DNA from: SIG78 sp045533055
GTDB lineage: Bacteria > Verrucomicrobiota > Lentisphaeria > Victivallales > Victivallaceae
Assembly (NCBI GenBank): GCA_045533055.1
Contig: JAZSHD010000059.1
Location: 1 to 14,780 of the forward strand
Direction of reading: 5' to 3'
DNA length: 14,780 nt
This document shows, in pieces, positions 7,384 to 13,989 of the stretch. The number at the start of each line of letters is the position of its first letter. Position 1 is the first letter of the stretch. The notes beneath the pieces are model-generated. The model saw only the letters and a list, made by a program, of their open reading frames with translations, did not search any database and was not told where the DNA came from. The position numbers and the translations under genes were made by a program.

Positions 7384-9489
7384 ATGTTGGTAAAACTTAT
7401 ATTTTTATGTGTGATTTGCTGCTGTATAAACAGCAATGTTTTTGCACGATCTGTCATACCGCACTGGAAGATGCATAGGACAGAGTCAGGACGTATATAT
7501 TGTGATTATCATGAAACCTATCATGACTACAGTTATCGGTATGATCCGACAGATCCGACAGGTAATAGATCGCCAAGATTGCTTGATTGGGAAATTGATG
7601 GTCATTGCATAAGTTTGGATTCCCTAACAGGAGAACCCAAAACGTATTATGAAGAACACGGCTTGCAGGCAAACTACGTAAAATGGGGCGGTAGCATAGA
7701 TAATGAATGTTATCACCACAAAGGAGTACAACATGATGATTGCTGGCGAAGTCACATTTGTTTGGAATGTGGCACTGTTATGGTTCACGGCAAATTTTAT
7801 AGATATGGTCTGTTTAGGAGGGAAAAAAGGTTATTTAAATGTGAGACTTGTTCAGATATAGTCAAAGAGAGCAACGGACAAAATAGTATTTTCCCCGGAA
7901 ATCGAGTCGAAGCCCATAACAATTCTAATAAAATATTATGCCATAATTGTAATAAAAAGCAATATTTTTATATGAAAATTACGCCTACAATGGATAATGG
8001 CTGGAATAGGGAATATAAATATTACTGCAGCAAACATGGAAGTGTAGAAGAAAAAGATAATTACTGCCATTATGAAGATTTTGAAGAAAAGAAAATCAAG
8101 TATAAGGAATGGTTGGAAAATGTTTTTTTTCAAGTAAAACAGTGGATTCGCGATGTTTATTATAGGGTTAAATTAATATTACCGAATATTTGGGAAAAGA
8201 TTAAAAATTGGGGTCGGGATGCTTCTTTTGCTGTTAAAACATATTCGCAAAATCTTTATGATATAGACGATATGGTTTCTGGTGTTCCCCAAGTGATACA
8301 ACCTGTAGACAAAATTAAGTTATCCGAGTTCGTAACGAATGCTAGACAAAGCAGACGCAGATATTATTCATGTCAGAGTTTGGAACGCTGGGGGAATATG
8401 GTTTTGTTACAGGCTGTGCATTATGGTTATATATATTCAGTAAAATATTTGCTTGAACTTGGTTTTGATATAAATGGCTCATATATCGACTGTTTGGATC
8501 CGAATTACTCATATTTCTCAAAAGATAATAAAAAAATTTCTTTATTAGAATATCATCTGCGAACTCCATACCGGAACAAGCATGATTTTATCAAAATGTA
8601 TATATTTTTATTGGAAAACGGGGCTGATCTGCAAAAGCCTTTTTCCGACGGATACGAACCGATAATACATTTACTTGCATTATGTAATAAGCAGGACGAT
8701 ATTTGGATGTGGAAATTGATTCCTTTGTCTGTTGCATATGGTGCAAAAATAGATCAGGAACTTATTGATAAAATCAATTTGACAAATGAAGATTTTTCTA
8801 TGTATGTCAAAAATATTATCGGGCGTAACATTGTAAAGCCCAATTTGGTATGTGAACAACGCAACAAAGATTTGTTATTAAAACTTGCCAGACATAAAAT
8901 CAATAATTACAAAACAGATTTGGAAGTCTGTCATTTTTCTGATTATCTACATGAAATGCGTTATCAAAAAGAAGGGGGTAGAAGGATATTAATGTTGACA
9001 TCTGATCAACTGAAGGAAAAAGTAAAAGATGGCAATAGTTTGAATGTACTTTTTGTCTATCCGGACTCATACATACGTAATAGATACAGGCAATTAAAAA
9101 AATTTTTTCCAAAACTGTTATATTTGAGTCGATTGGTGGAACGGAATAATTCTGAAACATTGGAGTTTTTACTTGCAAATGGATGGGTTTTAGGGTGTGA
9201 GTCATATAGTTCGCACAGATACATTTATGATTCTGATTGGACTTTGTGGGAGTTTGGAGTGGATATAACTGAAGAAGATATTAATTCGGCAAAAGATTAT
9301 GAGGTCTGGGAAAAATTAGTAAGTGCATATAAACAGCAGCTCTGCCAATTTGGCGAAAATGACATCAAAAAGTATAAAGATAAATTTTATGATTTGCCCA
9401 ACAAAGCCACAACAACAAAAAAAAATAATATAAAAACTTTACCTGAAAAAAACATAGTAAAAAAATCCAATCATAGTTCAACTCTATAA
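7384..9489 (+). CDS. Secreted Cys-pair and ankyrin-like protein of unknown function
   Basis: The 701-residue protein begins with a signal peptide-like segment (about 1-21, cleavage near VFA-RS). It has a very strong ribosome binding site (AGGGGAGG, 9 nt upstream). Residues 40-220 are rich in Cys and His, with CLEC (126-129), CETC (153-156), CHNC (186-189) and a CSKHG motif (215-219), which look like zinc-ribbon halves. Residues 241-284 are four consecutive 11-residue amphipathic units. Further on are ankyrin-like segments: about 339-365 (YSVKYLLELGFDIN), 390-428 (YIFLLENGADL) and 580-604 (LEFLLANGW). The C-terminus is Lys/Asn-rich. The gene is clearly more AT-rich than its radical SAM neighbours and separates two related leader/enzyme pairs. 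I cannot name a function; secreted effector, toxin or surface protein are all open. Confidence 0.8.
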   Translation: MLVKLIFLCVICCCINSNVFARSVIPHWKMHRTESGRIYCDYHETYHDYSYRYDPTDPTGNRSPRLLDWEIDGHCISLDSLTGEPKTYYEEHGLQANYVKWGGSIDNECYHHKGVQHDDCWRSHICLECGTVMVHGKFYRYGLFRREKRLFKCETCSDIVKESNGQNSIFPGNRVEAHNNSNKILCHNCNKKQYFYMKITPTMDNGWNREYKYYCSKHGSVEEKDNYCHYEDFEEKKIKYKEWLENVFFQVKQWIRDVYYRVKLILPNIWEKIKNWGRDASFAVKTYSQNLYDIDDMVSGVPQVIQPVDKIKLSEFVTNARQSRRRYYSCQSLERWGNMVLLQAVHYGYIYSVKYLLELGFDINGSYIDCLDPNYSYFSKDNKKISLLEYHLRTPYRNKHDFIKMYIFLLENGADLQKPFSDGYEPIIHLLALCNKQDDIWMWKLIPLSVAYGAKIDQELIDKINLTNEDFSMYVKNIIGRNIVKPNLVCEQRNKDLLLKLARHKINNYKTDLEVCHFSDYLHEMRYQKEGGRRILMLTSDQLKEKVKDGNSLNVLFVYPDSYIRNRYRQLKKFFPKLLYLSRLVERNNSETLEFLLANGWVLGCESYSSHRYIYDSDWTLWEFGVDITEEDINSAKDYEVWEKLVSAYKQQLCQFGENDIKKYKDKFYDLPNKATTTKKNNIKTLPEKNIVKKSNHSSTL
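8104..8235 (+). repeat. Four 11-codon repeats encoding amphipathic helix
   Basis: Residues 241-284 of the secreted protein divide into four 11-residue units that start with Lys and end with Val or Ile: KEWLENVFFQV, KQWIRDVYYRV, KLILPNIWEKI and KNWGRDASFAV. An aromatic or hydrophobic residue follows the Lys by two positions. Such 11-residue periodicity is known from amphipathic membrane-binding helices, for example apolipoproteins and synuclein. The DNA units have diverged strongly. Confidence 0.6.
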
Positions 9490-9509
9490 CATAGCAAATA
9501 GGTGTTTTT

Positions 9510-9980
9510 ATGAAAGATGAATTGAAAAAAACAGTTGAAAACCTGATACAAAATAGAGAATATGCCGAAGCAGAAAAACAATTTGAAGCAGGGAATGATA
9601 TTCCTGAAAAACAGAAATCTTTCGGGGATAAATACGGAAGACTTATTATTTATGGAGCTCTCGGGTTCGCATTGGTGTTAGGGTCATTAGTAATAGGAAC
9701 TGTTTATTTTGGTAATCAAATATATGCAGCAATACTACAAGCTATAAGCGTAGAAGGTTATTATTGTAAAAAATGTGCTAAGTTTCATGACTTAAGTAAA
9801 TATCGCGACATTGATGGAGCTCGCTGGTGTAAAAATTGTTGTAGATCGGTAGCTGCTGGAGTAGAACTCCGATTTGCACATTGCTGCAGTTGCGGAGGTC
9901 AGCATTATCCAGGAAAGTGCACACGGGGCGACAGTTCTGGACCCGACTGGCTGCAGCAGAATGTCAGCAATGCGCAGTAA
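9510..9980 (+). CDS. Leader-TM-tail membrane protein B, Cys-rich tail
   Basis: A 156-residue paralogue of protein A. Residues 1-23 (MKDELKK, EYAEAEK) and 24-60 (DIPEKQKSF, then the membrane segment at about 45-67) match A, but the TPR-like region corresponding to A residues 24-64 is absent. The tail has no similarity to A. It carries nine cysteines, including CKKC (86-89), CKNCC (107-111), HCCSCGG (124-130) and C137, which look like zinc-ribbon or metal/disulfide motifs. The protein should face outward with its tail. The radical SAM gene 2 starts 29 nt downstream. It could be a modified peptide precursor with a leader shared with A, or simply a small membrane metal-binding protein. The ribosome binding site is modest (AGGTG). 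Confidence 0.75.
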   Translation: MKDELKKTVENLIQNREYAEAEKQFEAGNDIPEKQKSFGDKYGRLIIYGALGFALVLGSLVIGTVYFGNQIYAAILQAISVEGYYCKKCAKFHDLSKYRDIDGARWCKNCCRSVAAGVELRFAHCCSCGGQHYPGKCTRGDSSGPDWLQQNVSNAQ

Positions 9981-9997
9981 GTCTTTCAGGACATTCC

Positions 9998-10001
9998 GGA
10001 G
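9998..10001 (+). promoter_or_regulatory. Ribosome binding site deciding the radical SAM 2 start
   Basis: GGAG lies 8 nt before ATG 10010. The frame is open further upstream, to a codon at 9881, but that part overlaps the end of protein B in another frame and lacks family similarity. The protein from 10010 begins like other radical SAM enzymes, about 14 residues before the first cluster cysteine. Confidence 0.75.
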
Positions 10002-10009
10002 TAATAGTA

Positions 10010-10846
10010 ATGAATATTGCTAAAACAGTTTTGATTGAGTTGACTTATAAATGTAACCACGAGTGTCTATTCTGTTACTGCCCGTGGTTGCGTTTCCCGG
10101 ATTTAGTCGGCCGAGAACTTGATTGTTCTGAATGGATCGCAATTCTGGATAAACTTGCTGCTGCCGGGGTGAAACATATCACTTTCAGCGGTGGCGAACC
10201 ATTGTTGAAAAAAGATATTGGCAAGCTGCTTACTCATGCTGCGGCGTTGCCGTTTGAGTTTGTAACAGTTTTCAGCAACGGGCTTTTGATTGATGAAAAT
10301 ATGCTGGATGTTTTCGGGCGGTATAAAATTCAATGGGCAACCAGTCTGCCGGGGATTTTTTCTTTCAGATATTTGACAAATTCTGCAATGACTTCCCGGC
10401 AACTGCTGGGAAAAGTAAGGTTGGCGGCCAGGAAAAATGTTTCTGTAACAGTCAGCATAACAGTAGGGCGTAAGAATTTATGGGAAACAGCTTTGACGAT
10501 GTTGACGGCAAAATTTTTCGGGGCATCTGCGTTATCTGTGGGGGCTTGTATGCCGGAAGGACGGGCGTTGGAACATCCGGAGTTGTGTTTGTCGGATAAG
10601 CAATACCATAAACTGCTTTTGCTGGCAAACAGATTCAATTCGGTACTCAATATCCCCATACGCTTTTCGTATGAGCAGCGTTGCGAATGTTATAATTTGG
10701 ATGGCATACCATCGGGGACAGTGCCGGAACATTGTAATGCCGGGAAAGATTTTATGGTAATATCGCCGGATGGAGGAGTACGCAAATGTATGCACTCTCC
10801 GGAAAAAATATGTATGATCGATAAATTTTTAAACAATGATTTTTGA
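10010..10846 (+). CDS. Radical SAM enzyme 2 with shortened SPASM-like end
   Basis: The 278-residue protein has the cluster motif C15-x3-C19-x2-C22 (CNHECLFC), an extra C24, and FSGGEPLL (59-66) in the SAM-binding region. The core runs to about residue 225. The C-terminal part has HCNAGKDF (C242), C260 after SPDGG, and C268, which matches the first half of a SPASM domain. The protein then ends; the CxxCxxxxxCxxxC part seen in enzyme 1 is missing. Only 25 nt separate the stop from the next gene, and they hold no such remnant. It may bind a single auxiliary cluster (twitch-like), or it may be truncated. It lies between proteins B and C, which are its likely partners by position. Confidence 0.85.
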   Translation: MNIAKTVLIELTYKCNHECLFCYCPWLRFPDLVGRELDCSEWIAILDKLAAAGVKHITFSGGEPLLKKDIGKLLTHAAALPFEFVTVFSNGLLIDENMLDVFGRYKIQWATSLPGIFSFRYLTNSAMTSRQLLGKVRLAARKNVSVTVSITVGRKNLWETALTMLTAKFFGASALSVGACMPEGRALEHPELCLSDKQYHKLLLLANRFNSVLNIPIRFSYEQRCECYNLDGIPSGTVPEHCNAGKDFMVISPDGGVRKCMHSPEKICMIDKFLNNDF

Positions 10847-10871
10847 AATCACCTTTCAATGGAGATGAGTT

Positions 10872-11180
10872 ATGAAAGAAGAAAAATTAAAGCAGGAACT
10901 TACAAAAAAGGTTGAAAAAAAGAAGCTGTCGATAGATTCTTTATTGGCAACACTGGTATTCTGGGCGGCAATTATCGCCTCTATAGCATTGACAATTTGC
11001 TTCTTTTTCGGGGAAAAAATAGATCCATTACGTATTATATTGAAAGAAGATCACGAATGCAAGGGCGTCGGCTGTGGTGAGTGTGGTCGGGTCGGGTTGG
11101 TAATGCCGGTTAGCTGGGAGCCACCTGAACACTCGAATAGATTCCAGAATTCGAAGAAATCCCCGAATAATGATTGGTAA
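10872..11180 (+). CDS. Small leader-TM-tail membrane protein C
   Basis: A 102-residue protein with the same architecture as A and B but no clear sequence match. It has a strongly charged N-terminus (Lys/Glu-rich, 1-19), one membrane segment (about 24-46) and a C-terminal tail of 55 residues. The tail carries a Cys/Gly cluster (HECKGVGCGECGR, 61-73; C63, C68, C71) and a Pro-rich stretch (WEPPEH), and ends NNDW, as A ends KNMW. The start has GGAG 7 nt upstream, and the gene lies 25 nt after radical SAM gene 2. I do not recognise the family. A substrate of enzyme 2 is a reasonable guess from position; a stand-alone membrane protein is the alternative. Confidence 0.7.
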   Translation: MKEEKLKQELTKKVEKKKLSIDSLLATLVFWAAIIASIALTICFFFGEKIDPLRIILKEDHECKGVGCGECGRVGLVMPVSWEPPEHSNRFQNSKKSPNNDW

Positions 11181-11232
11181 AAAGCTATTGAGTCCGGTGT
11201 CTGGATGAAACGGATTTTACAGGAGGTTACTT

Positions 11233-11853
11233 ATGAAAAAACTTTTTATTTGTGTTATTTGCATTTTGAGTATCAGTGTTTTGGCAAGCAATGCCCCAAA
11301 TAATCAGGCAGATAAATATTTCAGCAAAAATCTCAATCTGACTGTTGCTCAAAAGATACCGTTTGATTTTTCATGTTGCTATGACGAAGATTTGCAGGCT
11401 TTATTTTCTAATAAGAATGGTGATTTAATAGCCAAGTATTTGCAGACTTATGGCCGTCCATCAGCCGGTTACAGTATAAGGTATCATAACAAAGACAGTT
11501 TTGTTACTGTTTTTATTTATGATTCAGAAGGTAAAACGATTGAACGCGAAATGCAATTATTGCTGGGCGGATTGAAATTATTCGCTCAATTCGGCAAATA
11601 TCGAGATCTTGTCATTCAAAAGGGAATTGAGAAGGGAAAACTTGAAATTTCAAAATTGGATTATGTTGCAAACTATTGCCGATACAAAGATAGAATGCGT
11701 GGAAAATGGATAAATTGGTACAGTTTTTCTTTGATATTAAAAAAGAATAATAAATTAGTTAAGGTTCGCATTTCCAGTGAAAAAAAACTTGGTGCAGAAA
11801 AACTTGATTTATTTATAAAAAATTTAGATGCACAGTTGACGGCATCCCGCTAA
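11233..11853 (+). CDS. Secreted protein of unknown function, 206 residues
   Basis: The gene has a perfect AGGAGG 6 nt upstream of its ATG. The product begins with a signal peptide (Lys-Lys, then a hydrophobic core, cleavage near VLA-SN at about 18). The mature part of about 188 residues mixes helix and strand. It contains CC at about 48-49 and a later Cys (YCRYKD), and ends in a positively charged, amphipathic stretch. I recognise no family. It is flanked by small membrane proteins in the same direction, which suggests a cell-envelope or secreted role. Confidence 0.75.
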   Translation: MKKLFICVICILSISVLASNAPNNQADKYFSKNLNLTVAQKIPFDFSCCYDEDLQALFSNKNGDLIAKYLQTYGRPSAGYSIRYHNKDSFVTVFIYDSEGKTIEREMQLLLGGLKLFAQFGKYRDLVIQKGIEKGKLEISKLDYVANYCRYKDRMRGKWINWYSFSLILKKNNKLVKVRISSEKKLGAEKLDLFIKNLDAQLTASR

Positions 11854-11904
11854 AAAATACTGTGAAATATAAACATCAATTCAAAAAAAGGATTTGTTGA
11901 AAAT

Positions 11905-12618
11905 ATGAAAAAACTTATAAAAAGTGTTCTGGGCTGTTTACTGGCACTGCCGCTTGTTACTTGGGGGGATATTGCTACTCCTCCAATATATATTGCTGGC
12001 GAATATGAAGCTCTTAAGGCGCGGATTTGGGCGATGCCCGTATTGTCTGTTATGAGTGAAATTTTATTGTTGTTTCTGTTCGTCGTTGTGTACTCAAATG
12101 TAAAAAACAAATTGTCTGCAGATACAAGCTGTGCAGAAAAAACAGAAAACTTGGAAAACGACAAAAATATATTCATTCAGAAATGTTATAAAAACAGAAA
12201 AATATTGCTTGTAGCAGTTAAAGCTGCAGCGATAATCATATTTGTTATTGCTACTGTTGTGAATATATATTATGCATGGAGTATGAATCGCCGTTATGAT
12301 TTTAATACCATCTACAATGATCCTGGGGAACATTATCCTTGCCTTACAGGACGACATAAATTTCAAAATGTACCCAATAAAGCATATCAAAAATGTGAAA
12401 AATGCAAACTTAGATATATTCCCGGCTCACGTCCTAACATCTACCGAGGCCCTGAGCATGAGGATATGGAGAGGATGAAGAGGATGAATAGGATGAAGAG
12501 GATGAAGAGGATGAAGAGGATGAATAGGATGGGATGGAGAGGATGGAGAGGATGGAGAACGCCGAATGAAGGCCTTTCAAGTACAATTGCTGCTTGGTGT
12601 TCAGCATTTTCTGGTTGA
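11905..12618 (+). CDS. Membrane protein with 9-nt repeat tail, probably frameshifted at its end
   Basis: A 237-residue protein with a signal-like N-terminus (1-21), hydrophobic segments at about 44-66 and 98-123, then a tail with C146, H151 and CEKC (164-167), a possible zinc-binding set. After RGPEHED (181-187) it enters a tandem repeat read as Arg-Met-Lys/Asn, which then changes to Gly-Trp-Arg three times. It ends in an ordinary-looking 20-residue stretch that overlaps the transporter gene by 53 nt. The change from RMK to GWR is caused by repeat units that are out of step. If the frame had been kept, the protein would end RMENAE at TGA 12567-12569, in an ATGA overlap with the transporter start. 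So the shown C-terminus may be the product of a slippage frameshift. Function unknown. Confidence 0.7.
   Translation: MKKLIKSVLGCLLALPLVTWGDIATPPIYIAGEYEALKARIWAMPVLSVMSEILLLFLFVVVYSNVKNKLSADTSCAEKTENLENDKNIFIQKCYKNRKILLVAVKAAAIIIFVIATVVNIYYAWSMNRRYDFNTIYNDPGEHYPCLTGRHKFQNVPNKAYQKCEKCKLRYIPGSRPNIYRGPEHEDMERMKRMNRMKRMKRMKRMNRMGWRGWRGWRTPNEGLSSTIAAWCSAFSG
12472..12557 (+). repeat. Imperfect 9-nt tandem repeat with a phase slip
   Basis: Six units of AGGATGAAG or AGGATGAAT fill 12472-12525. Two short 7-nt units follow (12526-12532, 12533-12539), then two units of AGGATGGAG (12540-12557). The two short units put the later copies out of frame with the first six. Every unit contains ATG and a GGA-rich stretch, so the run also supplies the ribosome binding site of the next gene. 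Confidence 0.85.
12554..12557 (+). promoter_or_regulatory. Ribosome binding site lying inside the tandem repeat
   Basis: GGAG in the last repeat unit sits 8 nt before ATG 12566 of the transporter gene. Earlier units carry similar GGAG or AGGA motifs, so changes in copy number would leave this site intact but could alter coupling with the gene before it. Confidence 0.55.
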
Positions 12619-13615
12619 TGCTATTTGCATTGCCTGCCTTTGGGGGCCGGTGACAGCTCTTTGCGGCAATACCCAGACTGGACATTTTTGGGTGGTTTTC
12701 TTTATAAGTTTGTACAATCTGCTGGCGTTTTGTACCCAATGGATGACCGGATTGGCTTGCGATCTTTTGAAAAATGACCGCCTGATGCACGGCATTGCAG
12801 CAGCTGCGTTGGCTTCAGGAACAATATGTTGTTATTTTTGGCCGTTGCTCGGAGTGGGTTTAATTGGCATGGGCAACAGTTTGTTTCATGTAGTTGGCGG
12901 CAGATATGTTATTATGAATGCTCATGATAATGCCGGACCATTGGGTATGTTCGTAGCCCCTGGTGCTCTGGGGCTTTTTATCGGCGGGATATTTGCATCA
13001 TTCAGTTGGGTATTCTGTTGTATTATGTTAATAAATACAGTCGCAATCTGCCGGATGTTAAAAGATACAGCACCAGCCCGAGTAATTTCAGAAGAAGATG
13101 CGGAACAGCCACCGCGGTTTGTCTTTGATCATGTTTGCTTACTGGCAGTCGTATTGATTTTGATATGTATATCCTGCCGGGCAGCATCCGGTGCCATTCC
13201 ATTCCCCGGCAAAAAAATTCCGGAATTTTGGCAATGGCTGCCGGTTTTAATGGTATTTGCCGGCAAATCGCTGGGCGGATTTATCGGCGACCGGCTGGGG
13301 TATATTAAAGCAGGCTCAATCGCCTTGATTGCCGGAACTGTATTGTTGGCGTTTTGCAGTCATCCGGCCGGATATATTACCGGACAGCTGTTGATGAATT
13401 TATTGATGGCATTGACCTTGTGGCAAATGAGCAAAGTAATTCCCCGTTATCCGGGCTTGGCGTTTGGTTTGGCCGCAACGGTACTGGTGCCCGGCAGTTG
13501 GGTGCGGTTCAGCGTAGAGCCGCTCAAAGTATTTTTGTGCCTTTCCGGAATCAGTTTAATTTGTTTTATAATAACTCAAATGATTATTAAACGGAAGAAA
13601 ATATGTGCTTATTGA
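12566..13615 (+). CDS. MFS-type transporter
   Basis: The 349-residue product is almost wholly hydrophobic, with about ten membrane segments and a polar central loop (about 165-187, rich in Glu/Asp). The second half has the Major Facilitator loop signature GGFIGDRLG (237-245), and the first half a weaker counterpart (TGLACDLLKNDR, 61-72). GNSLFHVVGG (103-112) and FVAPGALGLFIGG (129-141) recall drug-efflux type MFS proteins. At 349 residues it is shorter than the usual 12-segment members (about 400). The substrate is unknown; it may export a product of the radical SAM genes, but only position suggests this. The next gene overlaps its last 13 nt. Confidence 0.75.
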   Translation: MKAFQVQLLLGVQHFLVDAICIACLWGPVTALCGNTQTGHFWVVFFISLYNLLAFCTQWMTGLACDLLKNDRLMHGIAAAALASGTICCYFWPLLGVGLIGMGNSLFHVVGGRYVIMNAHDNAGPLGMFVAPGALGLFIGGIFASFSWVFCCIMLINTVAICRMLKDTAPARVISEEDAEQPPRFVFDHVCLLAVVLILICISCRAASGAIPFPGKKIPEFWQWLPVLMVFAGKSLGGFIGDRLGYIKAGSIALIAGTVLLAFCSHPAGYITGQLLMNLLMALTLWQMSKVIPRYPGLAFGLAATVLVPGSWVRFSVEPLKVFLCLSGISLICFIITQMIIKRKKICAY

Positions 13616-13926
13616 TTTCAGCAGCATTAACAATATTGGTCGAATCTTTATTTTGGAGCTGTTTCAAAGCATACCGCAATAGGCATTTTCTGCTTTGGAG
13701 TGCGGCAGTAAACCTGTGGTCCAATGTAACATTGAATGTGACCTTGCTTTTTATATTGCGCCCGGGCGATACCCTGTTGTCCTATAAAATATTGATTGGA
13801 GAAGTGCTGGTTGTGGCATCGGAGTTTATACTCTTTTGCCTGTTGGGAGAAAACAACCGCCGCAAGCTGTTGATATTGACTTTGCTTGCCAACATTATTA
13901 CTTACAGTTTAAGTTTTATTATTTAA
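13603..13926 (+). CDS. Small four-helix membrane protein
   Basis: The 107-residue product has four hydrophobic segments (about 3-21, 29-52, 61-82 and 88-106) joined by short polar loops such as KAYRNRH and GENNRRK. It starts inside the last codons of the transporter gene (13-nt overlap), so translation is probably coupled and the two may form one complex. I recognise no family. Confidence 0.7.
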   Translation: MCLLISAALTILVESLFWSCFKAYRNRHFLLWSAAVNLWSNVTLNVTLLFILRPGDTLLSYKILIGEVLVVASEFILFCLLGENNRRKLLILTLLANIITYSLSFII

Positions 13927-13941
13927 TAGAAAGGATAATTT

Positions 13942-13989
13942 ATGACAAAATTCAACAAACTCGCGTTACTGCTCGCCGTCATCAAATAG
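13942..13989 (+). pseudogene. Orphan gene start (15 codons) at a junction
   Basis: ATG 13942 has an AAAGGA ribosome binding site (13930-13935, AAAGG, with a 6-8 nt spacer) and encodes 15 residues (MTKFNKLALLLAVIK), then TAG. The sequence looks like the beginning of a signal peptide cut off before its continuation. The downstream DNA codes for a relaxase in another frame. It is most simply the 5' end of a gene that lost the rest at a rearrangement. Confidence 0.45.

Noticed and set aside
9881..10009. N-terminal extension of radical SAM 2 from the upstream ATG at 9881
   Set aside because: It overlaps protein B in another frame, has no family similarity, and ATG 10010 has a better-placed ribosome binding site.
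11181..11232. Possible hairpin with TCCG and CGGA arms before the secreted protein gene
   Set aside because: Arms of only 4 bp with a long loop and no T-run; not a credible terminator.
12296..12478. 60-codon + strand open frame inside the repeat-tailed membrane protein gene
   Set aside because: Out-of-frame shadow of a longer gene with signal and membrane segments.
12472..12557. CRISPR-like array
   Set aside because: The units are contiguous 9-mers with no spacers; it is a coding tandem repeat.
12434..12790. Ser-rich open frame on the minus strand over the repeat
   Set aside because: It is the complement of the 9-nt repeat and the transporter gene; low-complexity shadow with no own ribosome binding site seen.
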